From Puccinia triticina (Eukaryota; Basidiomycota; Pucciniomycetes; Pucciniales; Pucciniaceae), in assembly GCF_026914185.1 (NCBI RefSeq), contig NC_070559.1:4004001-4068000 (forward strand): 64,000 nucleotides of DNA. Direction: 5' to 3'. The notes below the pieces were generated by a model. The model did no database searches. It was not told where the DNA came from and was given only the letters and a program-made list of their open reading frames with translations. The position numbers and the translations under genes are program-made. Of the stretch, positions 10,993 through 22,230 are shown piece after piece (position 1 is the first letter of the stretch; each line of letters opens with the position of its first letter).

Positions 10993-13330
10993 GCAGACAA
11001 CTCAGAAGCCTACTCGAAGAAGAGATGCTAGAGCTGTCCAGGAAAAATTGCCCAAGATGTCAGCATACATTTGCTTTATGGTGCTTGTCCTTCGCAGCCA
11101 GATTGAAACATTGGAAGGGAAAGGCAAAAACGGCATGATAACGGCACTGCTCCGAAACTAGACACTGACTCAAAACGACTGTGCAAATACTGCTCTCAAC
11201 GGAGAAACAATCAGTCGATGCTGAAAGCTGAACCAAAGAAAACGGGGAATCGAAGCGGGGACGGGATTGATGGTGACTGCGAGCGGGTCGGAAAAGGACA
11301 CTAATGTGGGGAAATCAACCACCACACGAGGCGAGGAAATGTTTTGCCGGCTGGTCTAACAGGTTGTCAAGTGAAAAGCAATGCCGAAGATCGATGCAGA
11401 ATGGGCCAATGCCAAGACTTAGCATACAAGAGGGTCTGTTTAGAAAAAAAAAGGAATTTGCGACCTCGCGAGAGCAGCTGATCGAGTAAACGGGAAAAGG
11501 TTTGGGTGGTGTGAGCCATCAAATTAGCATTCTACTTCTGGGAGGATGGGCTTCGCGGAACGGCCGGTTCGACCAGGATTAAAAAACTGCTTTCCCGGCT
11601 GTTAGGCAGTGAACTTCATAGCTGCACCATTGCCATAAATCTGACCTCGGTGTGATGGATTTCATCGAAGGCACAAAATGGGCTATATGAACAACCAGTC
11701 AGTGTCACCGCTTTCTTTAATTTTGCGATGACCTCTGTTTGGGATCCCGGTAGCCTTGGCGAGCTTTATGGAGAAATGCTGTTCACTTGGCTTGACTTCA
11801 CGTGAAGTTTAATCGAAGCAAGTTCAGCGTCACCAACATCGGTAGTGAGGCAACAGTTTCAATGGCCATCAAATACCAGTTGAGTTGATTGGGTGACCAG
11901 AAGGTAACACATGTGCTGAAGGCGCCTGGTTTACCCAGGCCAAGTGCGATGCCTATGAGGGTGGCATTTCGCGATAAATCGCGAGTTCTTCCCTGAAGGA
12001 GAAACATTGATTACCTCTCGCAAGCAGCATTTGCTTAAGCGTCCCGGCTGCTGCTGAGTGCCAGTATCGAGGTCACATCAGCAAGAAACTGGGAAAACAC
12101 TTCTTCAAGGATCTTGGAGTAGGGCCCAAGCAAAGCTCGCATCAAGTGGCTTGCCATCAATGTTGGGCAACAGTCGCTAGGTCGTGTTGAAAGACAAGAA
12201 GAATTGAGCAAAACAAAAAACGGAGCCTTACCTGGGAATAGAAAGATGTAGATAGCCGCTGCGTTAACGTGTGCTCACGTGAACAAAGATATATTTGGTG
12301 TTTTCTTCTAGGTTAGCTGGCGATGAGGTTATCCACAATCGGATAAATTGCAAGAGTCAGGGATGAACAAGCAAGCAAGAAGTCTGAGTTTGATGGATAA
12401 GGCTTCTCCCAGACTCGTTTTCGCGAAGAGAATGCGTGATATGTGCTAAAAAGATGCCGGCGTCGACAAATTACCAGCTGGTAATTTATATACAGCCAAG
12501 AGTAGTGTTGACTGAAACATAAATAACTGGATTAGACAGTGTTTATACTCAGTGGCTATGTGAACAACTTGCGATCAAGGTCGGGCTCTGTCGGGCTGGT
12601 TGAGGTGGGCGTGCAGGTGCGGCTGCCTGGCAAGAAAATACGCAGGCGTGAATTGGGTTGGGGAAGAATTCTGCCCGGAAGTTTTGTAAATAGGCCAAGT
12701 AGAAGTGGCTTGGAAACAACCGGTTCCGCGTTGAATGGAAATGTGATGTCTGGCCGAGCACAAAAATCTGCCACGACTCGCGAGTGAGTGATCAGGATTT
12801 TGAGGCTGAGAGATCACGTGCCGAAGGATCGGAATCCTGGCGTGGCATCACTGGTGTAGCCCCGCGACTCGCGAGTCGGGACTATTAACCAGGCACGATG
12901 ACGACTGCACTATCAATCTCTCAGCATCGACATGACTCATGAGTATACCTATCGCGCACTTGTCCAGAATGGAACTTCTCTTGACCAATTTGAAAATGCT
13001 TCTCTTTGAACTTGGTTAAGACAAGCTTGCTATCATGTTCTTGTTTAAGTTGATACATAGATTGTTATGGCCTGGTGTTATACTTCTCCGGGGGAGAGTT
13101 GATGCCCGCTACGATCGTGTAGTCGGGTGGTACCATAAGTTATAACCAGGTGGTACCTTTTCTTCCTTCCCCGGGGTTTTTACACACGATGCCTGACAAC
13201 TTCAAGCCATGCATTCCCGGCCCTTGGGCATGGCGCGTCGGGACTCGGCGCGACAAGGGTCAAGCTGGTTCAAGTGTACATAACTTGCTACCTGACCTGA
13301 TAATTGCTACGCTGCGCGAACGCAGCGTAG
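10993..13330. promoter_or_regulatory. Long 5' flank of the APSES gene, no gene recognised
   Basis: About 2.3 kb upstream of the transcription factor with only short frames. Long leaders and promoters are common for fungal developmental regulators, which may explain the gap, but no promoter element can be fixed by eye. A hairpin CTACGCTGCG/CGCAGCGTAG lies at about 13309-13332. Confidence 0.3.
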
Positions 13331-14076
13331 CAGATTGGCTGCGCTGCTGTGCCACGCCTACCAAACGGAACAAAACGAAATACAGCGCCCGAAGTAGAAA
13401 ACAGCTCAGATGCCGTTCCGCCCGTCATTAGTCGTTCAAGGCGCCCGACGAGCGCCGCTCACCAGCAAGCAAGCCGGAGTTGGCTTCTACAAGGGTACCG
13501 GCTTCATATATACATCTCTTCTTTTTTATTCAAAGGTACTGACCCGCGCTGTCTCTTCTGCTCAGGTACCGGTAGCCATCCTGCGCTAGGCCCTAAATCG
13601 CAAGGGTCTCATGGCACAGGTCGCGTCCTCGGTCGCATATATCGCTTGGAACCTAAGAAAATGCGCTCGTTCATCGTCCCTAGTATCCTTCATGACTTCG
13701 AAGAACTCGTCTCTCGTCCGGACGTCAGTCCTTCTCCTGTTTTCACCTTTCAATTCCCTTTCCAAAGACTATCGTTTTTTTTCCATTAGCCAGTCTAACT
13801 AAGCTTACTAAAAAACAAATGATTTTTATCCAGTTGAGGCCGTATACCGAATCAGCACTTCCGTTACCCAGGGACGCAGACTTCGATCGATGGCCAATCG
13901 ATCGCCGAAAGCTGCAACCAAAAGTCCAACAAAACCTGGCTCCATGGCACAACCCAGACAGCGTTTTCTCGAACAAAGGCTTCGATGGGGACTAGTAAGT
14001 CTGCTACATCACCTTCCTCGACTAACCCACCTTCCTTCAGCGTCAGCTCACCGTGTTCTCTTTTGTTTCTGCAACT

Positions 14077-14111
<35 letters not shown>

Positions 14112-14199
14112 CTTTCGACAATTGATGAACCATCTGAGGGAGAATGAGTCAACAGACGATGATTATAAACCAATCTCCCTTGAATCAAAAACAGGTTAA
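13331..14199 (+). CDS. Unassigned spliced gene, 3' part (5' end not resolved)
   Basis: Three exons can be read: about 13331-13723, 13834-13994 and 14112-14199 (stop TAA). Donors are GTCAGT and GTAAGT; acceptors are TATCCAG and a TAG directly after a GT repeat. Phases agree. The product includes KKMRSFIVPSILHDFEELVS, PYTESALPLPRDADFDRWPI, WHNPDSVFSNKGFDGDYFRQ and an acidic tail ENESTDDDYKPISLES. The first exon is open back to about 13331 without an ATG, so one or more 5' exons are missing from this reading. I do not recognise the family. Confidence 0.5.
14083..14110. repeat. GT dinucleotide microsatellite next to a splice acceptor
   Basis: A run of about 14 GT units ends in GTAG, which is the acceptor of the last intron of the gene ending at 14199. 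The usual pyrimidine tract is replaced by the repeat, so repeat length may affect splicing. Confidence 0.7.
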
Positions 14200-14366
14200 G
14201 TGTAAACTCGGAGGACCCATCCTGCGACCTGAGTCATTTTTTCTCCCACCAGCTCAAGCCAAACTAGAGAAATGTTTGTGGGCTTGATTTCAATATGCGT
14301 AAATGAGGGTCAAGGGCACGTGGGCGATGTATAGATCCGCAAGTCAAGAGGTGCACTTCTCAGGTA

Positions 14367-14372
14367 GTCCTA

Positions 14373-14404
<32 letters not shown>

Positions 14405-14412
14405 AATTTGCA

Positions 14413-14448
<36 letters not shown>
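14367..14448 (+). tRNA. tRNA-Phe (anticodon GAA) with a 9-nt intron
   Basis: The acceptor stem GTCCTAA pairs with TTGGGAC and is followed by discriminator A. The D arm is GCTC-AGTTGGGA-GAGC, the anticodon stem TCAGA/TCTGA, the anticodon loop CTGAAGA and the T arm CAGTG-TTCAAGC-CACTG. The intron AAATTTGCA sits one base 3' of the anticodon (between positions 37 and 38), the canonical place. Without it the tRNA is 73 nt. The A box (TAGCTCAGTTGG) and B box (GTTCAAGCC) serve as internal pol III promoter. A TTTT run at 14452-14455 can terminate transcription. Confidence 0.95.
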
Positions 14449-14953
14449 CCTACTTTTGTCCCTTGTGCTTTGGAGTTATCAGCTACGAACCCTTACTAAC
14501 CTAGCTGGGCAAGGATGAACGGGCAAAGACTACATCTATTGATTTTTTGAGTGGGTGGCGGCTTCCCATCACATCTGGAGACTGGGTCCCTGACAAATGT
14601 ATTTCTAGACCTGAAATATTTTGGGCCCTGATCCCTTGTGGGAGGCCTGCAGATTTCAAAAGTCACCCAGTATGTAGATTGTTTTACCATTATGGTTGGC
14701 ATATCAAGGAGGTGTTGCCAAATAATTGTTAATAGAAAAAGACTCCTTCTTGTTGATTGTAAATGTTTATGAGCAACCTGAAACTGAGGTCTATGAGGTA
14801 TTGGTAAAGTATGTGTGCCCTCATCTATTTAAAACTGCTTTCCACTGGAATCCAGCATCAAGACAGTGTGACAAACAATCGGTAGCCCATGACCAAAACC
14901 ACTACGCTAGAAGGAAACTGGGGACAGGATAATTTCCTTGTTTTTTTTTTTTT
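14449..14953. other. Intergenic between tRNA-Phe and the RRM gene
   Basis: No gene is recognised. The part near 14940-14954 includes a T-run just past the stop codon of the minus-strand RRM gene and probably lies in its 3' untranslated region. Confidence 0.4.
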
Positions 14954-17383
14954 TCAGTTGCCAGGCCTTTCAAATGAAAAGTCGCGCCATCGGCCGTTGA
15001 ACTCAAGGGATAATGGTCGTCCTCCATAGTGGTAATTTTGGAATTTAGCTGTTCGGAAAGAAACGGATCATGAGTAACTGTTTCTCCGAATTTAAACTCG
15101 ATGTTGTGATTGATTAACATACCAATGGCCGTTTCTGCTTCCTCAACTGTTTCAAATTGCACAACACCAACCCCTTTGGATCTACCTCCCTCAAATAACA
15201 CTTCTGCATTTTCCACTTTTCCGGTTGTTTGAAACAGTTCCACCAAGTCATCATTCGAGGTCGACCATGGAAGCTGATTTGTGACAAAAAAAAGAACGAC
15301 CAATTAGCGTTTTACTTGTTAAAAGCGCAACCCATGACTCAATGCCTATTGATATATCCAGTGCCACACACGATCGACTTACGTTTTTCACGAATATTTG
15401 CTGGCTTGGCTGGATGCTCAATGAAGGGCCCTCAAGAGCACCTCGGTGAGCTCCCTTATACCCAGGTGGGCTGTTCGGAGACCCGTCTTGTCCAGGGTAA
15501 TCACCATAAAGATTCGAGGTGTCTCGTCCTCCGGGACCACTGCTACCAAAGCCGCCCCTGAAACTTCCGCGTCCACTTGCGGCACCTATGGTGAACATTG
15601 AAGTCAACATAAGGTTCAACTTAACGAAGGCCTTAGTTGAGCCCTCAATAACCTAACCCACCTCTGATACTACCTCGGAAACCACCTCTGAATCCTGAAT
15701 TTCCGCTCGCGTTGCGATCTTCACGGACTTCCATCGTGCGTCCTTCATATTCAAAACCGTTGAACATGGCTGAAGCAGCAAATCATCAGTTAGGAGGATG
15801 CCGGAAGCAGTCATTATGGATGAGAGCGACGACAAACAAATCGCATTCTGAGCATCTCTGGATGTCTCGAAAATCACCGTTCCATTCCCAGTTGGTGATC
15901 CATCAGCATCAAAATAAACATCGGCTCTGATGATGCTACCGGCTGAACGAAACATGTCTTTGAGGTCTTGCCATCCGACGTTGAGGGGTAGCTAAGAGAA
16001 ACAAGGTAAATTATTGGCTTTAGGAAGTGATGAAGAGTCCATTTGGCAAAATCAAGCTACATACCCCTGAGATGGCAAGTTGCTTGCAAGACTGGCCGCC
16101 TTCAGAAAAACTGCTGCGTCCCCCTGAAAATTCACGTCCTACGCTCCCACGGTTTCCAAATCCACTGGGCAATGGTCCACGACCCCCAGCCCCAGAAACA
16201 GCCAACGAACCATACCGTGCTTCTTCTTCCCGATCCTGCCATTCGAATTTGCTGCTCAGTAAAGATACAAACGCATGGAATGGTGTATTGTACACGAAAA
16301 CCGTCCCCTCCAAAACCCATTTCAAAAGACATTGCACACCTCTCGGACAAAAACCTGTCGGCCGAAAAGGGGGGTATCATTCAACTCCTTCACGGCTCGT
16401 TCTGCATCTTGACGTGAGCTAAATTCGACCACTCCGCAACCCTTTGACGAGGCGTTAGCGATGGATATTTGTCCATAGGTACAGTAAGCTTGAAGAAAAA
16501 TCTTACTTTACTCATTCCGTTTGGGAGAACCATAACCTCCGCAAAGACCACGTTCCCAACTGCAAATTCATATCAACAACCAGACATGCCAATTGCCCCC
16601 ATAATTGTTTTGAGATGCAACCAAATCCATCCCTCCCGTCAGCAACCAATCACCCAATTTCATATCATGTGTTTACCACCATCTAGGCTTCCACCCTTCC
16701 ATCTCATCAGCCTAAACCTATAACCCCAATAATCCTTCTGATGGCAAATAAGGTTGGATGTGGCGAGTAGGGACTTGACTGGAATTGAAAAGAAACCCGA
16801 CTGTCTAGCAAACTTGACCCACCCTCACGCATGAAATCCTGCACCAGGCATCAAAATATCAGCAGGTTGAGGAAAACGGTGCTATTACTGAAAGGTGAAA
16901 GATGTTTTCCGGCTCAAAATATGAGGAGTATTGTGATATCACAGACCTTGAGATCATTCCATTTAACCGAGAAAGCCAAGTTGCCGACGTAAACCCGATT
17001 CTCTTTGATACTCCTTTTGCTGGCTTCGAGGGCAGCCATTTCACGACCGGTAGGACGTCTTCCAGAATCTTCAAAAGGTGCCCTTCCCCGCGAACTGAAG
17101 CCACCTGGGCGACCATTGGGTTGTGCGTATTTTGGATTACTATCGTCCCTGTCTACAAAACCCAGAATATCACGCGATGCATGTTAGGAAAAAAGGCGAA
17201 GGGACTAGCTCCGATGTGGGAAGATCCCTGTAGCAAACCTCGATCATAACGGTAGCGAGGAGGAGAGGTACGGCGCTCGTAAGGGTGGCGAGCAGGGGAG
17301 GTACGGCGATCATACCGGTAACGAGCAGGAGAGGTCCGGCGGTCTTGCCGGGGTGAGCGACTTCGTGAGTCTGAATTGCGCAT
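14954..17383 (-). CDS. SR-like RNA-binding protein with three RRMs (Gbp2/Hrb1 type)
   Basis: Eleven exons on the minus strand: 17383-17239, 17152-16947, 16838-16823, 16559-16507, 16441-16340, 16235-16065, 15991-15838, 15769-15662, 15585-15383, 15273-15123 and 15048-14954. Phases agree throughout and give 467 residues. The N-terminus is an RS domain with repeats like [14 protein letters not shown]1 (about 103-174) has [12 protein letters not shown] and [13 protein letters not shown]2 (about 225-297) has [21 protein letters not shown] Gly-rich linker ([15 protein letters not shown]) precedes RRM3 (about 381-455) with QIFVKNLPW and GVGVVQFE. This layout matches fungal Gbp2/Hrb1, nuclear proteins that bind spliced mRNA and help its quality control and export. 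One exon is only 16 nt. The chosen ATG is the first after an apparent acceptor, so an upstream coding exon is possible. Confidence 0.88.
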
Positions 17384-19759
17384 TCTTCGTGCCGATCGTC
17401 GGGAGCGAGAGAGTGAGCGTCTATGTAGTAGGAGGGCGAATGGGTAAGCTGAGGTAAGTTGCGCTAGCTGTGCATCCGACAGGTCAGCTCTTGTCACAAA
17501 AAATTGCCGCCGAAGTTCGAAGTTGGGATGCGGGCCCTGCCGATCCGGTGAAACCCGACCGGATACCACGGAGGGTTTTCCAGAACCCGCCATCCAATTG
17601 GATACCGCGGATTGAAGGGTCCACCTTATCAACATGTGTTTTTTTAATTTATAAGATACAAGGGCATGGCCCCCAAATTTGGGGTTTCAGGGGGGTGTGA
17701 AAGGCGCCAAGGGGACAGCTGAAAGGAAATGAATTAAGTTTTTCAAAACTTTGAGGATGCAATTTCAGGGTGACTTCAGTCTAAGGAAAACCAATTTTTA
17801 ATCAAAAAAAATGGGTTGGAAAACAACATTTCAAGTGAAAACTGCGTGAAATAAGGTCAAGTTTTTTTGGAAAAGACACACACCAGGGGGGAATCCGTTG
17901 CACTTCCCACAGAGTGCCATACTAGGATTTCTTATGGTAAATGTTCCAGAAGTTAACTGCTTGTGCATGTGTAAATGATACCTGAAAGATTGCTCATCTC
18001 CTGTTGAACTCATGGTGATGTCTTATCTAACCATCATGGGGTAGATTTGATTTCAATTGAATCAACCAAACAACCAGAAGATGGGGGAGGATAGGTAAAA
18101 GAAATACATGAACAATAGAAAATTTTTGTTGCATTATCCAAGCCGCTTGCAATCTGAGCCAACAGTCACTTTGCTAGGATCATCCCCTTGGCATACACAG
18201 TCACAGCACACACAATCAACTTCTTCATTTACTGTAAATTTCATCTGTTATTTGTGGCATAAGCAGAGCATCTAAGCAGTGTCTGTTACAATCACAAGAT
18301 TAGATTCAAAGACAAAGGCAGCCCTCCAACCTGTTTTACTCAATTCCTGAAAGATTGGGAAATCACCAAAGGAGACATTTCCCCCAATGTTTCATAGTGT
18401 TCATATGCAGTGGCCAGGGTTGGCTTATCTCTTTATGATTGGGCAAAATTACCATTGACCTCTGCCGGAATGCTGGCTTGGTGAGGACAGGTCATGACAT
18501 GCAAGGGGGTTGCGCCCTCGCACAGCCATTTTCTCTTAAAGTTTGGCATCAGGGGATAAAGGAGCTCTGCTTCTCAGAGGAATCCTCAGATGTTGTGTGT
18601 GTGTATTGAAGGGGAGCTGCATTGAGCCTGTGACATAATCTTGGCTGGCGACAATGTCCAGCATGTGTGGCAGATGATGACCCCCTGGTGAACGGAAAAT
18701 AAGAGGTTCAGGTGGCTTGGGGGAACCTGTCCAAAAACCCACCGTGCGGCTGTGTGATGGATGTCCACCCTGACATTTGCGCAAACATCAGGGTGGGCAT
18801 CATACAGTGCTCATCAACCATTCAACTTGCTCCTCCCCGCACGCTGGATCCACTAATTGCAACAAATCCCATGGAATATTGCTGGCTCTCCCCAAGCCTG
18901 GCAGCCCAACATGGTTTGTTCCAGCAGGCCTCAGTTTGGTTTCAGCCCCCACACATCAATTCATTTGCACTGACATATCTGTCAGGACATGCATTGCATG
19001 GCAGACAAGCTGCATCAGCTTCCCTTTGTGCACAGAACATAACACATTGTCTTTCAGACCAAGGGAAGGCACAATTGCAGAAACAAATAATAACCCTAAT
19101 CTACATTCATGGACCCGCCAACCCCCATGCTACCCCCGGCTGTCATACTGCTGCTTGCAACAGGCATGTTGGGCCAGTGGCACGTTTGAAAGCAGAGGAT
19201 ATGACACTGAACTGGAATTATGCTTGCAGAGCTCTTCAAGGTTACACAAGATGACATCAAGGCCAAATTCTGGTGCCTTTGGAATGTTTTTCTACTTGTA
19301 TTGACTCAAAATTTTCCAACAAGTCAGACTTTAGCAATCAAGCAGAAAGCCACAAGGCATATTACTTTGGCAGAGCAGTTTTTGTGTATCTGTTGGTTCA
19401 ATCACAAATCAAGAAGGATTGCATCTTACCCAAATTGGCCCAGAATTGATCTTATCATAAAATAGAAATGGCCATTTTCATGACTTAAAGGTTGGTCCCC
19501 CCCCTTCAACTGATCACTGATTCAATATTTGATTGAAAGAGCAGTTGATCATAGGTTAGGCTACAGTTATACTTGCAATACTGTGGAAAGTTACACAAGA
19601 TTTAAGGTCAACTCTAGCTTCACATCAGCACAAGGTTCTGATGAAATTACGGTGTGGCACTCTGTAGGAAGTGCGACAATTTCCCCCCTGGTGACAAAAG
19701 TTGTTGCTGAAAAAATAAATGTTTGGAAAAATGGCAATGAGGGAGAATCAAAAACTCTG
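17384..19759. other. Repeat debris, possibly Helitron flank
   Basis: No intact gene. Overlapping frames at 18712-19304 are open on the plus strand in two registers, but neither translation resembles a known family. Given the helicase relic that follows, part of this may be the 3' half of a decayed Helitron. I could not identify its hairpin terminus. Confidence 0.35.
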
Positions 19760-20750
19760 AACACTGGCCACTTTCACACTGTGGAATCACTACCCACTAC
19801 CTTAGTAGTTTGGCTTGATTTGCTTCTTGACAACACAACATATAGCTGGCCATGACTAAACAGATGTTCATGAAGTAAAATACCAACATTGCCAATTGTT
19901 TGATGTTGAGGAGAAGGCCAGATTGACAGGAAATTGCTTGCCTATGAGATTCAAAGGCATTCCTGACTCATTTGGGTCAGATATGAAAGTAATTTGAGGG
20001 ATGGCCACATAATCATTAACACTGTTACCTGATATTCCTCTTGCGTGAATCACATTTGAACCCAAGTTTTCCACAATCAACCTTGAACCTGGTTCTATTA
20101 CAAATTTGCATTTTCCAATCAAGGTCCTGAGCATTATTATTGGCATATGAGGTGGGAAACCTGAGATGTTTAACCCATTGATATACTTGTGCAAATATAG
20201 GTTTTGGGGATCATCCTCTACAGAATAATAGATTGTGTAAGTTCTCCCATTCAAGTACATGTCTATTTGTCATTTGGGCTTCATCCCAAATTATCAGCTT
20301 TGATTGCCTCAACACATCTGCCATTGAGTTTTGAGATGTTTTGTGATTGAAGAGACTGAATTTTTCAGAAGCTTTGAAGGAATTCCAAAATTTATCTTGG
20401 CAACCCTGTGATATGGCATGTTCATAGCTGCAATTCCCGTGGACTTGGAGGGATGAAAAATTAAAATGGGGCAGGTTGAATATCCATATGGTTAGAACAA
20501 TTAGAGTTCACCACTTCCAGCACACACAATATAAATTCTTTGGGATTACATTGGCCAATAAGTAGTGGTATAAGAAATTCTTTCCGGAGTCTCCTGGACC
20601 ATCAATAAAGAATGAAGCAGTCTGTTATGCATAACATGCATTAATAATCTGATCAAAGGCTGATCTTTGCTGATTGTTCAAATGATTTGCATTGAATCTG
20701 AACTTGGTTGACATTGAAGCTTGACCTCTCTTCATTCAACATCCAGTTTC
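19760..20750 (-). pseudogene. Decayed Helitron (Pif1-like) helicase
   Basis: Several helicase motifs can be read in order on the minus strand, in shifting frames. First LNNQQRSAFDQIINA, the start of the Pif1 core. Then a damaged Walker A, IDGPGDSGKNFLYHY, near 20575-20605. Then Walker B, LRQSKLIIWDEAQM, near 20273-20320. Then LRTLIGKCKFVIEPGSRLIV with NLIGKQFPVNLAF at 19900-20150, and finally the C-terminal motif FSHGQLYVVLSRSKS near 19790-19850. Stops and frameshifts break it. In eukaryotes this motif set with SHGQLYVALSR is typical of Helitron rolling-circle transposons. No Rep (HUH) domain was found nearby. Confidence 0.75.
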
Positions 20751-21228
20751 TGATTAGATGGTTTCAGTGATTTCAGATGCAACACATTCAAACTGGCATA
20801 TGAGAGGATTCTAATGGTGAAGTATTGATTGGATTGTTTACATCAGTCCTGGAAGTCTATCTTGAGCGTGAAATCTCCAGTTTGCAAAATCATTTTCTGT
20901 GTTGTATATGAATGTTCTCCTGAGTGCAGATTGTACACAAAGTCTCACTGCCCTCAAAGTATAAGGCCTGAATCCAGCAGGTTCAGTCCCATTCAATCAG
21001 CCGGCTTACATGTTGTTGGTGAATATTTCTGGGGGAGTGGTTGTCTTTGAAATCATCTTCAACCAAATTTCCAGACGGGGGATCAAACAATCTAGATTGA
21101 GATAATCTTTCCTCAATTTGTTCTTAAAGAAGCCCCAAATCAATTTCAGGCAGGTCATCCCAAGTTGGGTATTGGCACATGGGATAACTTTGGGAAATTA
21201 TCAGAAGATGGAAACAGATTCTGTAAAT

Positions 21229-21480
21229 TTACTGGTGAAGCACTTTGCTAGTGGAGCAAGTTGATGATACAAAACCTGGTTGTGTGGTTTCCATGATTGT
21301 TATTTTCATAATTTTGAAAATAACGGGGCTGAGAAAGAGAATTTTAATGCTCCCTGCGCAGAGGAAAAGATTGTTGATAATGATGGGAGGATTGACGGTG
21401 TGGAATTGATGATTGGTGGTAATGATGGGAGGGTGGATGGTGTGGATGTTGTGATTGTTGTTAATGATAGGAGGCACAGT
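21229..21480. repeat. Imperfect tandem repeat of GATGGGAGG-GGTGTGGA type
   Basis: Words such as GATGGGAGGATTGACGGTG and GATGGGAGGGTGGATGGTG alternate with runs like TTGATGATTGGTGGTAA. Similar words recur at 23830-23960. No coding function is apparent; encoded peptides are Ile/Asn/Pro-rich low complexity. Confidence 0.45.
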
Positions 21481-21819
21481 TTATGGGAATATGGAATTAA
21501 AAGTACTAGGGAAATTGTGGCTGCGCCACATGAAATGAGTCTCAGCTTTTGAGATTTGCCAAACAAGATGCATCAAAAAATGTCCAATGGCAAAAACAAG
21601 GAACAATTGAACCAGCACCCAAAAAGGAAGTTGTCACCTGTGAAATCTGTCAAGCATGGTGAAAATTGAACATGCAGGCAGCAGCACCCTATAACTGAAA
21701 TTCTGAAAACTGTAGATTACTCCAAGTTCCAACTCAATCAAATCACAATCACTCACTTGATTACACAAACAGATAAGGATAAAATGGAATAATATCCATC
21801 ATCATTGACAACTAATTAA

Positions 21820-21982
21820 GGCCCTGTTTGGACGCGCCTTTATATATGTCATAAACAGGGCAAATTTATGATGTGCGTCCCAAAGTTTGCCCCCCCGTTG
21901 CCACTAAAATTTTGGAACCCCTGGAGTTGCATGTCATAAATTCACCCACTTATGATGTATAATGCTGCGTCCCAACGGGGCG
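21820..21982. mobile_element. 163-bp Harbinger-type MITE with TAA target duplication
   Basis: The left end GGCCCTGTTTGGACGCGCCT and the outward-read right end CGCCCCGTTGGGACGCAGCA are diverged inverted repeats. They continue into TTATATATGTCATAA and TTATACATCATAA. TAA lies directly outside both ends (21817-21819 and 21983-21985). No coding capacity. Confidence 0.7.
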
Positions 21983-22025
21983 TAACAGAACAATTCTATG
22001 AAAAAAGGAGCTATGTGTGGTGATT

Positions 22026-22230
22026 TTAATTTTCTAAGAGTGAATACTTCAAAGGTTCAAGATGCACAACATATGGCTGCACATGAGCAAAGACAGGCCT
22101 TGGAAAAAATACTCTGACAGTCCCTAAGGATTGACCTTGACACTTGTTGCCAGTCACAGCAAAAGCCCTTATGATTGGAATTTGGATACAGGAATGGGAT
22201 AAAGCAAAGCCAAATTTGAGATTAGGTTCT
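22026..22230 (-). pseudogene. Second Helitron helicase fragment
   Basis: One open frame on the minus strand reads RAFAVTGNKCQGQSL followed by FPRPVFAHVQPYVV. These correspond to the Pif1 C-terminal motifs AFAMTINKSQGQ and PVFSHGQLYVALSR. Upstream residues FGFALSHSCIQIPII fit the segment normally preceding them. It is a fragment, distinct from the relic at 19760-20750 because both contain the SHGQLY region. Confidence 0.65.

Noticed and set aside
12549..12817. Three overlapping minus-strand frames upstream of the APSES gene
   Set aside because: Mutually overlapping registers of 70-80 codons with no conserved motif; treated as part of the 5' flank.
18712..19304. Two overlapping plus-strand open frames of about 180 codons
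   Set aside because: Both registers are open over the same DNA, translations are Cys/His/Pro-rich without recognisable motifs, and the neighbourhood is Helitron debris. More likely low stop density than a gene.
21229..21566. Minus-strand Ile/Asn/Pro repeat frames
   Set aside because: They are translations of an imperfect tandem DNA repeat; no start, splice or domain evidence.
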